A stretch of DNA of 64,000 nucleotides from JAAELZ01 sp965223465 (GCA_965223465.1 OZ245025.1:1736001-1800000), one strand, 5' to 3'. Positions 1 to 9,166 are shown, counted from the first letter of the stretch. Notes: generated by a model from the sequence alone, not told the origin. Program-made: numbers and translations.

Positions 1-534
1 CGCCGGCATTAATAATGCTATTGATCCTCCCATCAACAACCCTAGATAGATTCTGCCTGCTCGTTTGGCTTCAGATGTTCCTGCGTGGGTAACCAATGGG
101 TAGGTTGAGAGCGTAATGGCTTCGTAAGCGATAAATAGCGTTAGTAGGTTGTCTGCATAGGCAGCAGCCATAACTGAGGCAATGGCTATTGCAAAGCAAA
201 CGTAAAAACGGGTTTGATTTTTCTCATCGTGACCTCGCATGTAGCCGATACTGTACAGCGTAGTAACGATCCACAAAAAGCTCGCCAGCAATGCAAATAA
301 CACACCGACGGGTTCTGCTGAGAGTTTTAATCCTATGCCCTGAAAAATTTCAAAAGATTCTGTTTCAAGCACTTCTCCCGCCATAAATGCCTGATAAACA
401 AGAAGATTGAACCAAAATAAAATGCCAGCAGCAATGAAAATACTCGCTTCACGTAAATTACGTAAACGCTCTCCGAAGCCAATGATAAAAGGAATGGCTA
501 TCAGAGGAGGAAATAACACCCAGGTGAGGCTCAT
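1..534 (-). CDS. Mrp-type Na+/H+ antiporter D/NuoL-like subunit (partial, 3' end outside window)
   Basis: The minus strand reads from an ATG at 534 without a stop to the window edge, giving about 178 residues. The product is very hydrophobic, with several membrane segments and the stretch FIAYEAITLSTYPLVTH, typical of the proton-conducting NuoL/MrpD fold. The ATG overlaps the stop of the upstream mrpD as ATGA, so the two are probably translationally coupled. It would be a second D-type proton-channel subunit. Some Mrp operons carry several such genes in a row, so more may lie beyond the window. The family assignment is firm; the exact subunit letter (D or A N-terminal half) cannot be settled from this fragment. 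Confidence 0.85.
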   Translation of the reverse strand, partial: MSLTWVLFPPLIAIPFIIGFGERLRNLREASIFIAAGILFWFNLLVYQAFMAGEVLETESFEIFQGIGLKLSAEPVGVLFALLASFLWIVTTLYSIGYMRGHDEKNQTRFYVCFAIAIASVMAAAYADNLLTLFIAYEAITLSTYPLVTHAGTSEAKRAGRIYLGLLMGGSIALLMPA

Positions 535-2039
535 TGCACCGCCTCTATGGGAACGAAACCACTCAACAGTAAGGTTGCAGATGCGTCTGCAATATCAACA
601 ACCGTATCACCACTGATTCCGGTAAACAAGCTAATGCCAATCAGAATCCACATTGGAATCAGCATCATCATGGGGGCTTCCCTGACTTCGTCAGACAATA
701 AAGTTGAGCTCGCCGGCTTGAATAAGAACGCCTCTACAGTTTTACCAATGTAAACGATAGCCAACAATGAGCTGACGAGTATCATGATCGCGATGGGCCA
801 CCAATCGGCATCCATTGCTGCACTTACTATATTCCATTTGCTGACAAAGCCCGCGGTTAGGGGAACACCAATCATGCTGATGCCCGCAACAATAAACCCG
901 GACGTTGTCCACGGCATATTCCGTATTAAACCACCCACTGATGAGGCGCGTGCATTCCCAATGGAATAAATAATGCACCCAACTGACATGAACAGGGCAG
1001 CTTTTATAAAGGCATGGTTGATGATGTGAATGATACCCGCTGTAAGCCCCGCCTGGGTTGCCATACTAATAGAAGCGACGATATAGCCGATTTGGGCAAT
1101 ACTTGAATACGCTAACATTCGACGTAGATCTGTTTGAAAAACAGCCACCACCGACATCAATAAAAATCCCACGATCGATAGCGGTAATAGCACATATCCT
1201 AAAAGTAGTTGTCCAAAGCTATATTCTGGATTAAATACCTGAAAGAAAAAGCGTAGGAAGACATATATAGAGACTTTAGTTGCTGTTCCTGCCAGAAATG
1301 CTGTAACGGCGCTTGGCGCGAATTGATAGGCATTGGGCAACCAGGAATAGACTGGAAAAACAGCCGCCTTGATCAGCAAGCCCAACGTAATAAATGTAAA
1401 TGCTACGAGTATGGTTCTTGAACTGTTTGCGCCGGGGATACGTTCAGCTAGATCAACCATGTTTAATGTGCCAGTAGCCGCATACAAAAATCCGATCCCT
1501 ATCAGGATGAAGGATGCGCCTATACTCCCTAGTATCAGATAGCGAAATGCCGCCATCAGGGCACTTTTTCGCTCTCGGCCTAGCGCGATCAGCATGTACA
1601 TTGAAAGAGATGATATCTCCAGAAAAACGAATACATTGAAAGCATCACCGGTGATTAAAATCCCTAGTAATCCGGTTAAGCATAAAAGCCAACCAGTGTA
1701 GTAGAGATAGCGTCTTTCCTCGGCGATCTCCTTTTTCAGGGTGGGTAAGGAGTAGATCAATGCCATCAGGCTGATAAAGCTCACCAGTGCCAGCAGGGCG
1801 GCGTTGAGCGTATCAACATAATATTCAATGTCAGTAGGCGCGGCCCAGCTGCCCAGTTCATAGTGGATAACGCTGCCATCACTGGTTTGCAGAAATAGTT
1901 GCACCGAAAAAATAACGGTCAGCAGATTAGCGGTGGTCGCGATTAACCATGCTGCGTTGGTTTTATGTACAATCAGGCACACGGGTGCTGCCATCATCGG
2001 CAAGATAATGATCAGCGCAGGGAGATTTTCAGTCAGCAT
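531..2039 (-). CDS. mrpD: Mrp Na+/H+ antiporter subunit D
   Basis: This is a 502-residue polytopic inner-membrane protein of the NuoL/M/N-MrpD family. The charged residues embedded in membrane helices of this family are present, including a Lys in the LLIKAAVFPVYSWLPNAY region (about residue 220) and the HIINHAFIKAALFM helix. It is a proton-pathway subunit of the multi-subunit Na+/H+ antiporter. I chose the ATG at 2039; an in-frame TTG lies 6 bases upstream at 2045. It sits 15 bases after mrpC and overlaps the next D-type gene by 4 bases, so it is part of the operon. Confidence 0.93.
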   Translation of the reverse strand: MLTENLPALIIILPMMAAPVCLIVHKTNAAWLIATTANLLTVIFSVQLFLQTSDGSVIHYELGSWAAPTDIEYYVDTLNAALLALVSFISLMALIYSLPTLKKEIAEERRYLYYTGWLLCLTGLLGILITGDAFNVFVFLEISSLSMYMLIALGRERKSALMAAFRYLILGSIGASFILIGIGFLYAATGTLNMVDLAERIPGANSSRTILVAFTFITLGLLIKAAVFPVYSWLPNAYQFAPSAVTAFLAGTATKVSIYVFLRFFFQVFNPEYSFGQLLLGYVLLPLSIVGFLLMSVVAVFQTDLRRMLAYSSIAQIGYIVASISMATQAGLTAGIIHIINHAFIKAALFMSVGCIIYSIGNARASSVGGLIRNMPWTTSGFIVAGISMIGVPLTAGFVSKWNIVSAAMDADWWPIAIMILVSSLLAIVYIGKTVEAFLFKPASSTLLSDEVREAPMMMLIPMWILIGISLFTGISGDTVVDIADASATLLLSGFVPIEAVQ

Positions 2040-2054
2040 CAACAATTAACGCTG

Positions 2055-2435
2055 TTAGCTCGAATTTTCGACATCTTCAAGTTCGAGCTTCTTGATTTCA
2101 TCCTCTTCCATGGAGCCAAATTTCTCATATATTTTTACGACCAGGGCAAGCCCTACTGCCATAGTGGCAACGCCTACGACAATAGCGGTGAGAATTAGAA
2201 CATGAGGAACAGGGTTTGAATAAAGTGCGTCCTCAGCGCCCGAACCCTCGATTAGAATGGGAGCCGTACCCCCTTTAACCTTGCCAAGGCTGATATAAAA
2301 ATAAAAAATACCCGTTTGAAAAATGCTCAGTCCGATTAATTTCTTTATAAGATTGTGCCGAGCAATCATGATATACACCCCGGCCATCATGAGTACGATT
2401 ACAATCCAGTAATTATACAGAGCCAGGAACTTCAC
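2055..2435 (-). CDS. mrpC: Mrp Na+/H+ antiporter subunit C (NuoK-like)
   Basis: The 126-residue protein has three membrane helices and the NuoK/MrpC pattern: a conserved Gly/Gln-rich LIGLSIFQTGIFYFYISLG stretch and DALYSNPVPHVLILTAIVVG in the last helix region. The C-terminus is a charged cytoplasmic tail rich in Glu. It is a membrane-arm subunit homologous to complex I NuoK. Its start overlaps the mrpB stop by 4 bases, which indicates coupled translation in the operon. Confidence 0.93.
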   Translation of the reverse strand: MKFLALYNYWIVIVLMMAGVYIMIARHNLIKKLIGLSIFQTGIFYFYISLGKVKGGTAPILIEGSGAEDALYSNPVPHVLILTAIVVGVATMAVGLALVVKIYEKFGSMEEDEIKKLELEDVENSS

Positions 2436-2881
2436 GCCTCTGGAGCCTCTCGACTACTTGAAAAGTGATAGAACAAAGAGACCATCACTGAGGCAACGGT
2501 TATTCCTACGCCCAATTCGATGATCAGAATACCCCAGTGTTGGCCGTGTTTTGGGTCATCTGCCAATACATTGTAGTCGAGGAAGTGTCCCCCCAGTATT
2601 ATGCCTGCGACACCCGTACCAGCATAGAGCAGTACGCCGAGCGACATCAAGACCCTTAATGTGCCAGGCGAAAGCACTCGTCGCGTATTCTCCTCGCCGA
2701 ACAAAAGGCCATGCAGGATGAAGGCCGAGGCGAAAATAACCCCTGCCTGAAAACCACCGCCTGGGCCGAAATCACCATGAAACTGAACGTAAAAGGCAAA
2801 CACAAGAATCAGCGGAATAAACAAATTGCCGATCACCTGCGCCACGGTATGACGTTGGGAAGCTAAGTTTTTAATCATCAC
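2432..2881 (-). CDS. mrpB: Mrp Na+/H+ antiporter subunit B (MnhB domain)
   Basis: This 149-residue, four-helix membrane protein has the MnhB signature HGDFGPGGGFQAGVI at about residues 40-54. MrpB is a small integral subunit needed for assembly and activity of the Mrp complex. The gene follows the MrpA-C-terminal-like gene after 14 bases and overlaps mrpC by 4. The length is normal for the family. Confidence 0.93.
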   Translation of the reverse strand: MMIKNLASQRHTVAQVIGNLFIPLILVFAFYVQFHGDFGPGGGFQAGVIFASAFILHGLLFGEENTRRVLSPGTLRVLMSLGVLLYAGTGVAGIILGGHFLDYNVLADDPKHGQHWGILIIELGVGITVASVMVSLFYHFSSSREAPEA

Positions 2882-2895
2882 GGATAAATTCTGTT

Positions 2896-3447
2896 TTAAT
2901 TTTTGTTTTTTCGGTTGCGACGCCTGAGTCCCAACAAGCTCATCACGCCTACTGCTGCAGTAAAAACCACCACGGTCTCGCCGAGGGTGTCGTAACCCCG
3001 ATAACTCGCCAGTACAGATGTCACCACATTGGGCACACCCGTGTCTTTTGCAGATTCTTCGAGAAAATAACGAGCTAGATCAGGGTGTTGATAGGCCGGA
3101 GCGTTAGCATCTCCGTAGTTAGGCATATCCAGCGTTCCGTAAATCAACAAAACGCCCAGAAGCAAGACAGCAATCAGCGCAAAATAATTACTATGCTTTT
3201 GTGGTTTCTGTTCGCGTTCGGTAAATTTAAGTGCCCCCAAAAGGAAGATGGTCGATACGCCTGCCCCCACTGCCGCCTCTGTAAAAGCTACATCAACTGC
3301 GTCCATAACGATGAAAATCATTGAGGCGGTAAGGCTGTAGATAGCGAGCAAAATAACGGCGACCAATAAATCTCTAAGCAAAATGATTGCGATGATGATT
3401 GCCACCAGGAACGCCAGTAATACAAAAATAGTCAGCTGCTCAATCAT
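2896..3447 (-). CDS. DUF4040/MbhD-MbhE-like subunit (separate MrpA C-terminal part)
   Basis: The 183-residue membrane protein has an N-terminal three-helix MbhD-like (DUF4040) part, including AFTEAAVGAGVSTIFLLGAL at about residues 55-74. A C-terminal MbhE-like helix follows (YDTLGETVVVFTAAVGVMSL). In classical Mrp systems these parts form the C-terminus of the large MrpA subunit; here they are a stand-alone gene between mrpG and mrpB. This split arrangement is typical of the Mrp operons sometimes called group 3, and of the related Mbh/Mbs complexes. It overlaps mrpG by 8 bases. Confidence 0.88.
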   Translation of the reverse strand: MIEQLTIFVLLAFLVAIIIAIILLRDLLVAVILLAIYSLTASMIFIVMDAVDVAFTEAAVGAGVSTIFLLGALKFTEREQKPQKHSNYFALIAVLLLGVLLIYGTLDMPNYGDANAPAYQHPDLARYFLEESAKDTGVPNVVTSVLASYRGYDTLGETVVVFTAAVGVMSLLGLRRRNRKNKN

Positions 3448-3811
3448 GGGGTTTCAATATTTCTTCATCGCGCAACGAATGATGTATCACAGATTGTCCA
3501 TTCTGACACTCAGGAATCTGTTTTTGTAGCAAAGCCATTTTAGCAATGGCGTGCGCTGCTGTTGGGCCGGTGAACGCGATAAACGCGAGCACGAGTAACA
3601 GTTTTATGGCAGCCATGCTATTTGAAAACTCGAAAATAGCCATAAGCAAAAGCCCCATGACGATAAAAATAGCCCCGCCAGTGTCGGTCAGGCTGGCGGC
3701 GTGAAGGCGGGTGTAGAGATCAGGCATTCTAATTAATCCCAGTGCACCACCAAATACAAATAGGCAACCGATAAAAATAAATACCGCTGCTAAGATATGC
3801 ACCACGAGCAT
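3440..3811 (-). CDS. mrpG: Mrp Na+/H+ antiporter subunit G
   Basis: This 123-residue protein has three membrane helices. It contains the MrpG/PhaG pattern GLIRMPDLYTRLHAASLTDT at about residues 25-44, followed by FTGPTAAHAIAKMAL. It is a small accessory subunit of the antiporter. The start codon shares a base with the mrpF stop codon, which indicates tight coupling. The C-terminal 30 residues are hydrophilic and His-containing, a little longer than in the minimal family. Confidence 0.92.
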   Translation of the reverse strand: MLVVHILAAVFIFIGCLFVFGGALGLIRMPDLYTRLHAASLTDTGGAIFIVMGLLLMAIFEFSNSMAAIKLLLVLAFIAFTGPTAAHAIAKMALLQKQIPECQNGQSVIHHSLRDEEILKPHD

Positions 3812-4104
3812 CAGATATCATCCTCCTGATATACCACTGGGCGACGTTCCTCCGGTTCAAAAAACTTTAGCGCCGCGATGGTGCCCACGAAATTAATTAA
3901 AGAGTAAATCAGCGCCAGATCAAGAAAATCCGGGCGACCAGTAAAAAAGCCATAGATCGCAATTAACAATATAATTTTGGTGCCAAAGGAGTTAACCGCT
4001 AACAACCTATCGAAAAGGGTGGGGCCCGCGAATGCTCGCACCAAAATGAGAATCATTGAAATCAACAAGGCGACGATGGCAGCACCAGTAATAGCGGATG
4101 TCAT
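3811..4104 (-). CDS. mrpF: Mrp Na+/H+ antiporter subunit F
   Basis: The 97-residue product has three membrane helices and the MrpF motif GPTLFDRLLAVNSFGTK at about residues 28-44. The helix containing PDFLDLALIYSLINFVGTIA follows. It is a small membrane subunit of the Mrp antiporter. The start overlaps the mrpE stop by 4 bases. Confidence 0.92.
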   Translation of the reverse strand: MTSAITGAAIVALLISMILILVRAFAGPTLFDRLLAVNSFGTKIILLIAIYGFFTGRPDFLDLALIYSLINFVGTIAALKFFEPEERRPVVYQEDDI

Positions 4105-4652
4105 TGAGGGGAGTCCTCATCCAGAAGGTTTTCCAGTGTGCAGACTCGATCTCCCATATGGCCCTGCTCGAGGCTGGTGATCCCATCCTCGTGCAGTGCA
4201 TGGACAATTATACTGCTATCGTCCCGCGCGACATCAATAGCGATAGTCCCCGGGGTTAGAGTGATGGAGTTGGCATATATTACCCGACCAAGTTCAGATT
4301 TTTGTTTGGCCGGCACGGCTTTGAGAAGGGGTTTGATAGGCAGTGCCGGATGAAACACACGGCGAGTGACATCAATATTCGATTTTAAAATTTCCACAAA
4401 TAGCCAGCTCCAATATTTTAATAAACGAAAGGGGCGGATGTGCATTGTCTTTCCATGATGCGCCAATACACCGAGCTGGATAGATAAATAACTAACCACG
4501 GCGACCGATATTACGCCAAATATCAGGAGCAGAGGTTTGAACATCCCAGAGAGCAATAACCATAGAATGGCTGCGGTGATAACGAGCGGCCAGCCATGAT
4601 GGTAGGCACTGGATAAAAAATTATAACGGGAATCTATTTTCGATCTAGACAT
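4101..4652 (-). CDS. mrpE: Mrp Na+/H+ antiporter subunit E
   Basis: This is the first gene of the antiporter operon, 183 residues. Two closely spaced membrane helices (about residues 20-62) are followed by a cytoplasmic MNHE domain. That domain carries YANSITLTPGTIAIDV, the family hallmark, at about residues 126-141. MrpE is thought to assist assembly or stability of the complex. The promoter must lie in the AT-rich 4653-4860 stretch, but I could not pick a convincing -35/-10 pair. Confidence 0.92.
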   Translation of the reverse strand: MSRSKIDSRYNFLSSAYHHGWPLVITAAILWLLLSGMFKPLLLIFGVISVAVVSYLSIQLGVLAHHGKTMHIRPFRLLKYWSWLFVEILKSNIDVTRRVFHPALPIKPLLKAVPAKQKSELGRVIYANSITLTPGTIAIDVARDDSSIIVHALHEDGITSLEQGHMGDRVCTLENLLDEDSPQ

Positions 4653-4963
4653 CTAGCAATCTTTTATCTTACGCGTATTTCGGTCATAAAAATTGGGCCT
4701 ATTCTATAGTATTACGCTAATTTTAATAACAAGAATCAATCGCGATATGAAAGCAGATTTATTGCTAAATTGCTATTTTCTTGAAAGTGTTTCGTATTTC
4801 AAATAGACGCTCTATTCGGAGTAGATGTTAAATAAGAAAAATAATCAAGCCTTAACAACGAGTTATAGAATAGCATAACAATGATGAACATCAATCCCGA
4901 GTTGCCAGATTAGAAAGCTCAACTGTAAAACAGCGCGAATCACTATCAGAAAGGGTATCGACC
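4653..4963. other. AT-rich intergenic region, presumed mrp promoter region
   Basis: These 311 bases lie between the start of the minus-strand mrp operon and a small plus-strand zinc-ribbon ORF. The stretch is AT-rich, with several TATA-like runs. I see no hairpin, repeat or RNA gene. It must hold the mrp promoter on the minus strand. Confidence 0.4.
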
Positions 4964-5131
4964 ATGTGTAGCAAATGCGGCGGCTTGCGTCTGATAGAAC
5001 AACCAACCGAAGACGCAGTGATTTGCCCTCATTGCCAAGCAGACGACATTTATCACCGTGGAGCCATAACTGGGCAGCCATGCTATCGTTGTAAAACCTG
5101 CCTAAAGCCGATTACGTTTAGTCTAGATTGA
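4964..5131 (+). CDS. small zinc-ribbon protein, transposase-type ribbon
   Basis: A 55-residue ORF starts at the ATG at 4964, with a weak purine-rich AAAGGG about 10 bases upstream. It has three Cys pairs or near-pairs: CSKC at residues 2-5, CPHC at 21-24, and CYRCKTC at 39-45. The second half (CPHCQADDIYHRG followed by QPCYRCKTC) looks like the N-terminal zinc ribbon of IS1/IS1595-type transposases, in which a ribbon binds DNA ends. No catalytic DDE part follows, so it is either a free-standing ribbon protein or the remnant of an insertion sequence. The ORF closes at TGA just before the convergent dehydrogenase. It is too short for most gene finders. Confidence 0.6.
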   Translation: MCSKCGGLRLIEQPTEDAVICPHCQADDIYHRGAITGQPCYRCKTCLKPITFSLD

Positions 5132-5230
5132 TACGCTTTATAAATCGCGCAACATAGCGCAGAAGAGTGCCAAAAAGGTTGTACCTAATCGAGCATTATC
5201 GCTTCCTAACTTTGTATCTGGCCACTCAAA

Positions 5231-6202
5231 TCACGGATTAACCACATTGGTAGGAGCGCCAGATAACCAAGCCGCCAGGTTCTGAGCGACCTTATCCATT
5301 AACCGTTGACGCGATTCAATGGCTGCCCACGCAATATGCGGGGTTACAATTAGGTTTGGAATACCCGGTTGCAGTAAAGGATGGTCTGCAGGGGGTGGTT
5401 CCTGCTCCAATACATCGATACCCGCACCCTTAATCACTCCTTGACGCAAGGCATTTGCCAACGCAGCATTATCCACTACTCCGCCTCGAGCGGTATTGAT
5501 TAACAGGGCATCAGAACGCATTTCCGCTAGGGCCGCTGCATTGATCAACTGATGGGTTGCGGGCACCAGGGGGCAGTGCAAACTCAAAACATCCACTTGG
5601 GGTAAAAGGGCATCCAATTCGAGCCTGCCCGATTGTGGAGTGCCGCCTGGGCGCTGTGCAATAAGCATATTCATCCCAAAGGTGCGGGCCAGTTTTTCAA
5701 CCCCCTTAGCCAAGGTGCCGTAACCTATGATCCCGAGAGTTTTACCATCAAGTTCGTTGATTGGATAGCTCAGGGTTGAAAAATGGGTGGCCTTTGACCA
5801 TTCGCCACCCGCTGTTTCATCCGCATACGATCGCAAATTGGTGGTTAAAGCTAGTATTAATGCAAATACGTGTTGCGCCACACTCGCTGTGCCATAGTCG
5901 CCAACATTGCAGACCGTAACATTTTTCGCTTTACATGCCTCAAGGTCGACATTGTCTGTGCCCGTAGCAGTTAGCAATACCAGTTTTAATTGGGGCAAGG
6001 CAGCAATTAAATCGGCATCCAACTTTATCTTGTTTATGACCACAATAGAGGCGTCTTTAAGCCGTGTATACCGTTGCGTATGATCGGTTTGGGGGTAGCG
6101 ATCCCAATGCTCAATCTGCGTCAGCAACGCGCTTAAATCCAGATCGCCCAGGGTGAAACTCGCCTCATCTAGCATGACGCCATAGTGCGCTGTCTTATTC
6201 AT
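5231..6202 (-). CDS. D-2-hydroxyacid dehydrogenase (hydroxypyruvate/glycerate reductase-like)
   Basis: The 323-residue protein is an NAD(P)-dependent cytosolic dehydrogenase of the D-isomer 2-hydroxyacid family. It shows the Rossmann motif IGYGTLAKGV near residue 160, the substrate Arg in NTARGGVVD near 239, the Glu of DVLEQEPP near 268, and the catalytic His in TPHIAW near 290. The sequence resembles HprA-type glycerate/hydroxypyruvate dehydrogenases, but the substrate cannot be fixed from sequence. It begins 6 bases after the stop of mrcB on the same strand, so it may be read from that transcript. Confidence 0.88.
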   Translation of the reverse strand: MNKTAHYGVMLDEASFTLGDLDLSALLTQIEHWDRYPQTDHTQRYTRLKDASIVVINKIKLDADLIAALPQLKLVLLTATGTDNVDLEACKAKNVTVCNVGDYGTASVAQHVFALILALTTNLRSYADETAGGEWSKATHFSTLSYPINELDGKTLGIIGYGTLAKGVEKLARTFGMNMLIAQRPGGTPQSGRLELDALLPQVDVLSLHCPLVPATHQLINAAALAEMRSDALLINTARGGVVDNAALANALRQGVIKGAGIDVLEQEPPPADHPLLQPGIPNLIVTPHIAWAAIESRQRLMDKVAQNLAAWLSGAPTNVVNP

Positions 6203-6208
6203 TTTTAA

Positions 6209-8674
6209 TTACCGGTTATCATGTACAGGCGCAAGCGGATCAATCACTGGAATATTTCGCTGCCTTGGTTTTTCTGCTGGTAGGGTTCGCCCTGAACCAA
6301 ACCACTTTTCCAACCAATTGCCAACCCGGTCAACTAGAAAAGTACACTCACTGTTTGAGATTGGCTCGTAGCCGGATACAAAATACCGCGTTGCGCTTTG
6401 CTCGGTGCAGCCCGACACGGCTAATTCACCATTAAATAAATCAATCTCCACCTGCGTAACCCCTACGGGTGGTTTCAGCTCGAGACTCTGCAGTTTAATC
6501 GCGGACATCACCTTAGCCCACGCTCTAAGCGCCCCACTCGCGCCGGTCAAACCAGTCGGGCTATTATCATCTTTACCTACCCAAACGACCCCTAGATAAT
6601 CCCGGCCAAAACCTGCGAACCAGCTATCTCGATAGTCATTGGTTGTCCCGGTTTTACCTGCTAGCCGCACTTCGGGCATCAGCTGGGTGAGCGCTCTTGC
6701 AGTGCCCTGCTCCGTCACATCATTTAGTAAGCTTAATAAGATAAAGTTGGCCTTTTCATTAACCATTTGCTCCCCTTTGGAACGATAATGCGTCAACACC
6801 TGCTGTTGAGTGTTGGCAACCATACGCAAGCTGGTAAGCGGTAATAGTTTACCGCCATTGGCAATGGTTTGATAAATTTGTGCTACATCATAAAGACTCA
6901 AATCAATTGCACCCAGTAACATCGAGGGGTATAAGGGTAACCGGTCATCCACCCCAAGCCGATTCAAAGTAGTCGCTACGGCCTCCAAACCAACCTCCAT
7001 CCCTACTTTAACAGCCGGTATATTATATGAATGAATTAAGGCATCGTGTACGCTGACCCTCCCATGATGAATATTGTCGTAGTTCCCTGGCTCCCAGGTT
7101 TCGCCTGTAACCAGATCAATACTAAACGGCTCATCCTCAATGAATGAAGCGGTTGAATAACGTGCCGGGTTCAATAATGCAGTTAAATAAACCGCAGGCT
7201 TGACCAATGAGCCAATCGGCCGTTTGGCGTCCAGCGCACGGTTAAACCCACCCGCTTTACCAAACCGATCACCAATTAAAGTGACCACTTCGCCCGTTTC
7301 AGGTTTTACGATAAGCATCGCCCCCTGCAAACTGCCAGTCTCAATTTGGTGCTGTTGTTCAATTTCCGAAAGTGCTTGGTCAAATTCTAACTGCGCGGTT
7401 TGTTGTATTTGTTCATCCAGGGTTGAATAAACATCTAAACCTCCTTCTTGCAGATAACTCAGCTCAAAACTTTCGGCTAACTGGCGATTAAGTAAATCAG
7501 AAAATGCAGCGTAGCGATTCGTTCCGGTACTCGCGGATTCGGCCAAATCCAGATTGGTTTTCATATACAGTTCAACTTCTCCGGCGCTAATAAATCCATT
7601 TTTATGTAATGTCTCAAGCACCAAATTACGCCGCTTTTTAGCGCGCTCGGGATTACGCAATGGATTGTACGCAGACGGTGCTGGAATCATGCCTACCAGC
7701 ATTGCAATTTGCGCAGGATTCAAATCCTGCAGTCTTCGATTATAGTAATACTGGGAAGCCAGTCCAAAGCCATGTATCGCGCGGTTACCGGATTGACCCA
7801 GAAATATGGTATTGATATACCGCTGCAGTATTTCTGTTTTGCTATAGCGCCATTCGATAATTAACGCCATCATCGCTTCATTTACTTTGCGTTTCAGGGT
7901 GCGCGAATGATCCAGATACAAGTTCTTTACGAGCTGTTGGGTTAAGGTGCTCCCACCTTGGGTTACCTGGCCTTCACGCACATTTTGAAGCAAAGCGCGC
8001 AAAATACCCATCGGATCCACCCCACGGTGCGAGGCAAACCGCTTGTCTTCCATGGTGATCAAGGCATCGAGCACCAGCTCGGGCACTTCATGTAAATCCA
8101 ACAAAATCCGATCTTCAATCGGACCCGTCATCAGATTTCCGATCAGGTTTGCACCAAGCTCGAATTGCTGGCGTGTTTTTGCATCCCGGTGATTACTGAT
8201 TTGCTGAATTCGATCGGCTGCGAGTATGATTCTAACCGCATCGGGAGTAGAACTCGTCGAAGTGGGCTGAAGATAGATATCGATAGCTTGATCGGTATAA
8301 GCAAAATCACCAGGTTTGGCAATACGTTGGACGTGGTGATAGCTCTTGGCTGACAACACGGCCACGAGGTCTCGCATATTCACCGTGTCACCGACTTTTA
8401 GGGTATACGGTCTGGCATAAAGATGCGCCGGAATACTCTTAAACGGTGTATTAAAACTGGTTTGAATTCGCCCATCCAAATACCAAATCCAGACGCCGAG
8501 TATTGCGATACAAAATAAACACAAGCTGATAGTTAGTTTTAATATCAATCGGGCTAACGAAAATCGCTTGGCCTTTTTACTGGCTGCTTTACGTCGAGGC
8601 TTAACCGCTGTGCGTGATCTGGACTTCGGCCCAACCTTGCGCTTGACGGCTTTCTTTTTCCGCGTGCTTGCCAT
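6209..8674 (-). CDS. mrcB: bifunctional penicillin-binding protein 1B
   Basis: This class A PBP polymerises and cross-links peptidoglycan. From the ATG at 8674 it has 821 residues. A Lys/Arg-rich cytoplasmic head of about 45 residues leads into one membrane anchor. A UB2H-like domain follows, which is the hallmark that separates PBP1b from PBP1a. The GT51 motifs EDKRFASHRGVDP, GGSTLTQQLVKN and RKVNEAMMALIIEWRYSK come next. The transpeptidase motifs are SLVK (SxxK), SYN (SxN) and KTGT. An upstream in-frame ATG at 8704 is possible, but 8674 forms a TAATG junction with the preceding gene and is preferred. Confidence 0.93.
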   Translation of the reverse strand: MASTRKKKAVKRKVGPKSRSRTAVKPRRKAASKKAKRFSLARLILKLTISLCLFCIAILGVWIWYLDGRIQTSFNTPFKSIPAHLYARPYTLKVGDTVNMRDLVAVLSAKSYHHVQRIAKPGDFAYTDQAIDIYLQPTSTSSTPDAVRIILAADRIQQISNHRDAKTRQQFELGANLIGNLMTGPIEDRILLDLHEVPELVLDALITMEDKRFASHRGVDPMGILRALLQNVREGQVTQGGSTLTQQLVKNLYLDHSRTLKRKVNEAMMALIIEWRYSKTEILQRYINTIFLGQSGNRAIHGFGLASQYYYNRRLQDLNPAQIAMLVGMIPAPSAYNPLRNPERAKKRRNLVLETLHKNGFISAGEVELYMKTNLDLAESASTGTNRYAAFSDLLNRQLAESFELSYLQEGGLDVYSTLDEQIQQTAQLEFDQALSEIEQQHQIETGSLQGAMLIVKPETGEVVTLIGDRFGKAGGFNRALDAKRPIGSLVKPAVYLTALLNPARYSTASFIEDEPFSIDLVTGETWEPGNYDNIHHGRVSVHDALIHSYNIPAVKVGMEVGLEAVATTLNRLGVDDRLPLYPSMLLGAIDLSLYDVAQIYQTIANGGKLLPLTSLRMVANTQQQVLTHYRSKGEQMVNEKANFILLSLLNDVTEQGTARALTQLMPEVRLAGKTGTTNDYRDSWFAGFGRDYLGVVWVGKDDNSPTGLTGASGALRAWAKVMSAIKLQSLELKPPVGVTQVEIDLFNGELAVSGCTEQSATRYFVSGYEPISNSECTFLVDRVGNWLEKWFGSGRTLPAEKPRQRNIPVIDPLAPVHDNR

Positions 8675-8979
8675 TAATCCAAATCGGCGTGGCAGGCCCA
8701 GCATAAATCAAACGTCGCGGGGTTCAGCTCTCCGCATTGTGGGCAACACAATTCACCCTGGGGTGGCCCATTGGCGCCTTCAAACGCCTCGATTAAACTG
8801 CGCGCGCGCGCAACATCTTGCTCGCGCTGCACCCACACCTGAGGATAGGTTACCGCCAGTTCTCCCAAGCCACCTGCCTGATGGGCATGCTCAATATGCG
8901 CAGGGATGAATTGCTGAGCCAGCATATTAACGATTAACTGTGCTTGCGCAATATCACTCGCCAGATAAATATTTTTCAT
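8674..8979 (-). CDS. DUF2007 domain protein with C-terminal zinc ribbon
   Basis: A protein of about 101 residues, starting at MKNIYLASDIAQAQ. The N-terminal part is a DUF2007 (putative signal-transducing) domain. The C-terminus carries two Cys pairs, CPQC and CWAC, spaced like a small zinc ribbon. The ORF can be extended to 9015, but the extra 12 residues fit the family poorly. Its stop codon shares one base with the start of mrcB, so the two are likely co-expressed. The biochemical function of the family is unknown. Confidence 0.75.
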   Translation of the reverse strand: MKNIYLASDIAQAQLIVNMLAQQFIPAHIEHAHQAGGLGELAVTYPQVWVQREQDVARARSLIEAFEGANGPPQGELCCPQCGELNPATFDLCWACHADLD

Positions 8980-9166
8980 GTCAAGAAGAGTAGGAAAAAG
9001 CCAGCCTAAACACAAGTAGCGTGAGTGACTGGTTCATGACTTTTTCATACACCCAAGCTATGATAGGCTATACAAGTGAAGCGAACCCAAGCAAGCAAAC
9101 CTCAACAATCAATATTTCCCTCGCAGCAGCGTAGCGGGCAGTTAAAACAATAAGAAGGAGGCCAAT

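Noticed and set aside
4863..5081. 72-codon minus-strand ORF
   Set aside because: It overlaps the plus-strand zinc-ribbon ORF, which has the better, Cys-pair-patterned product.
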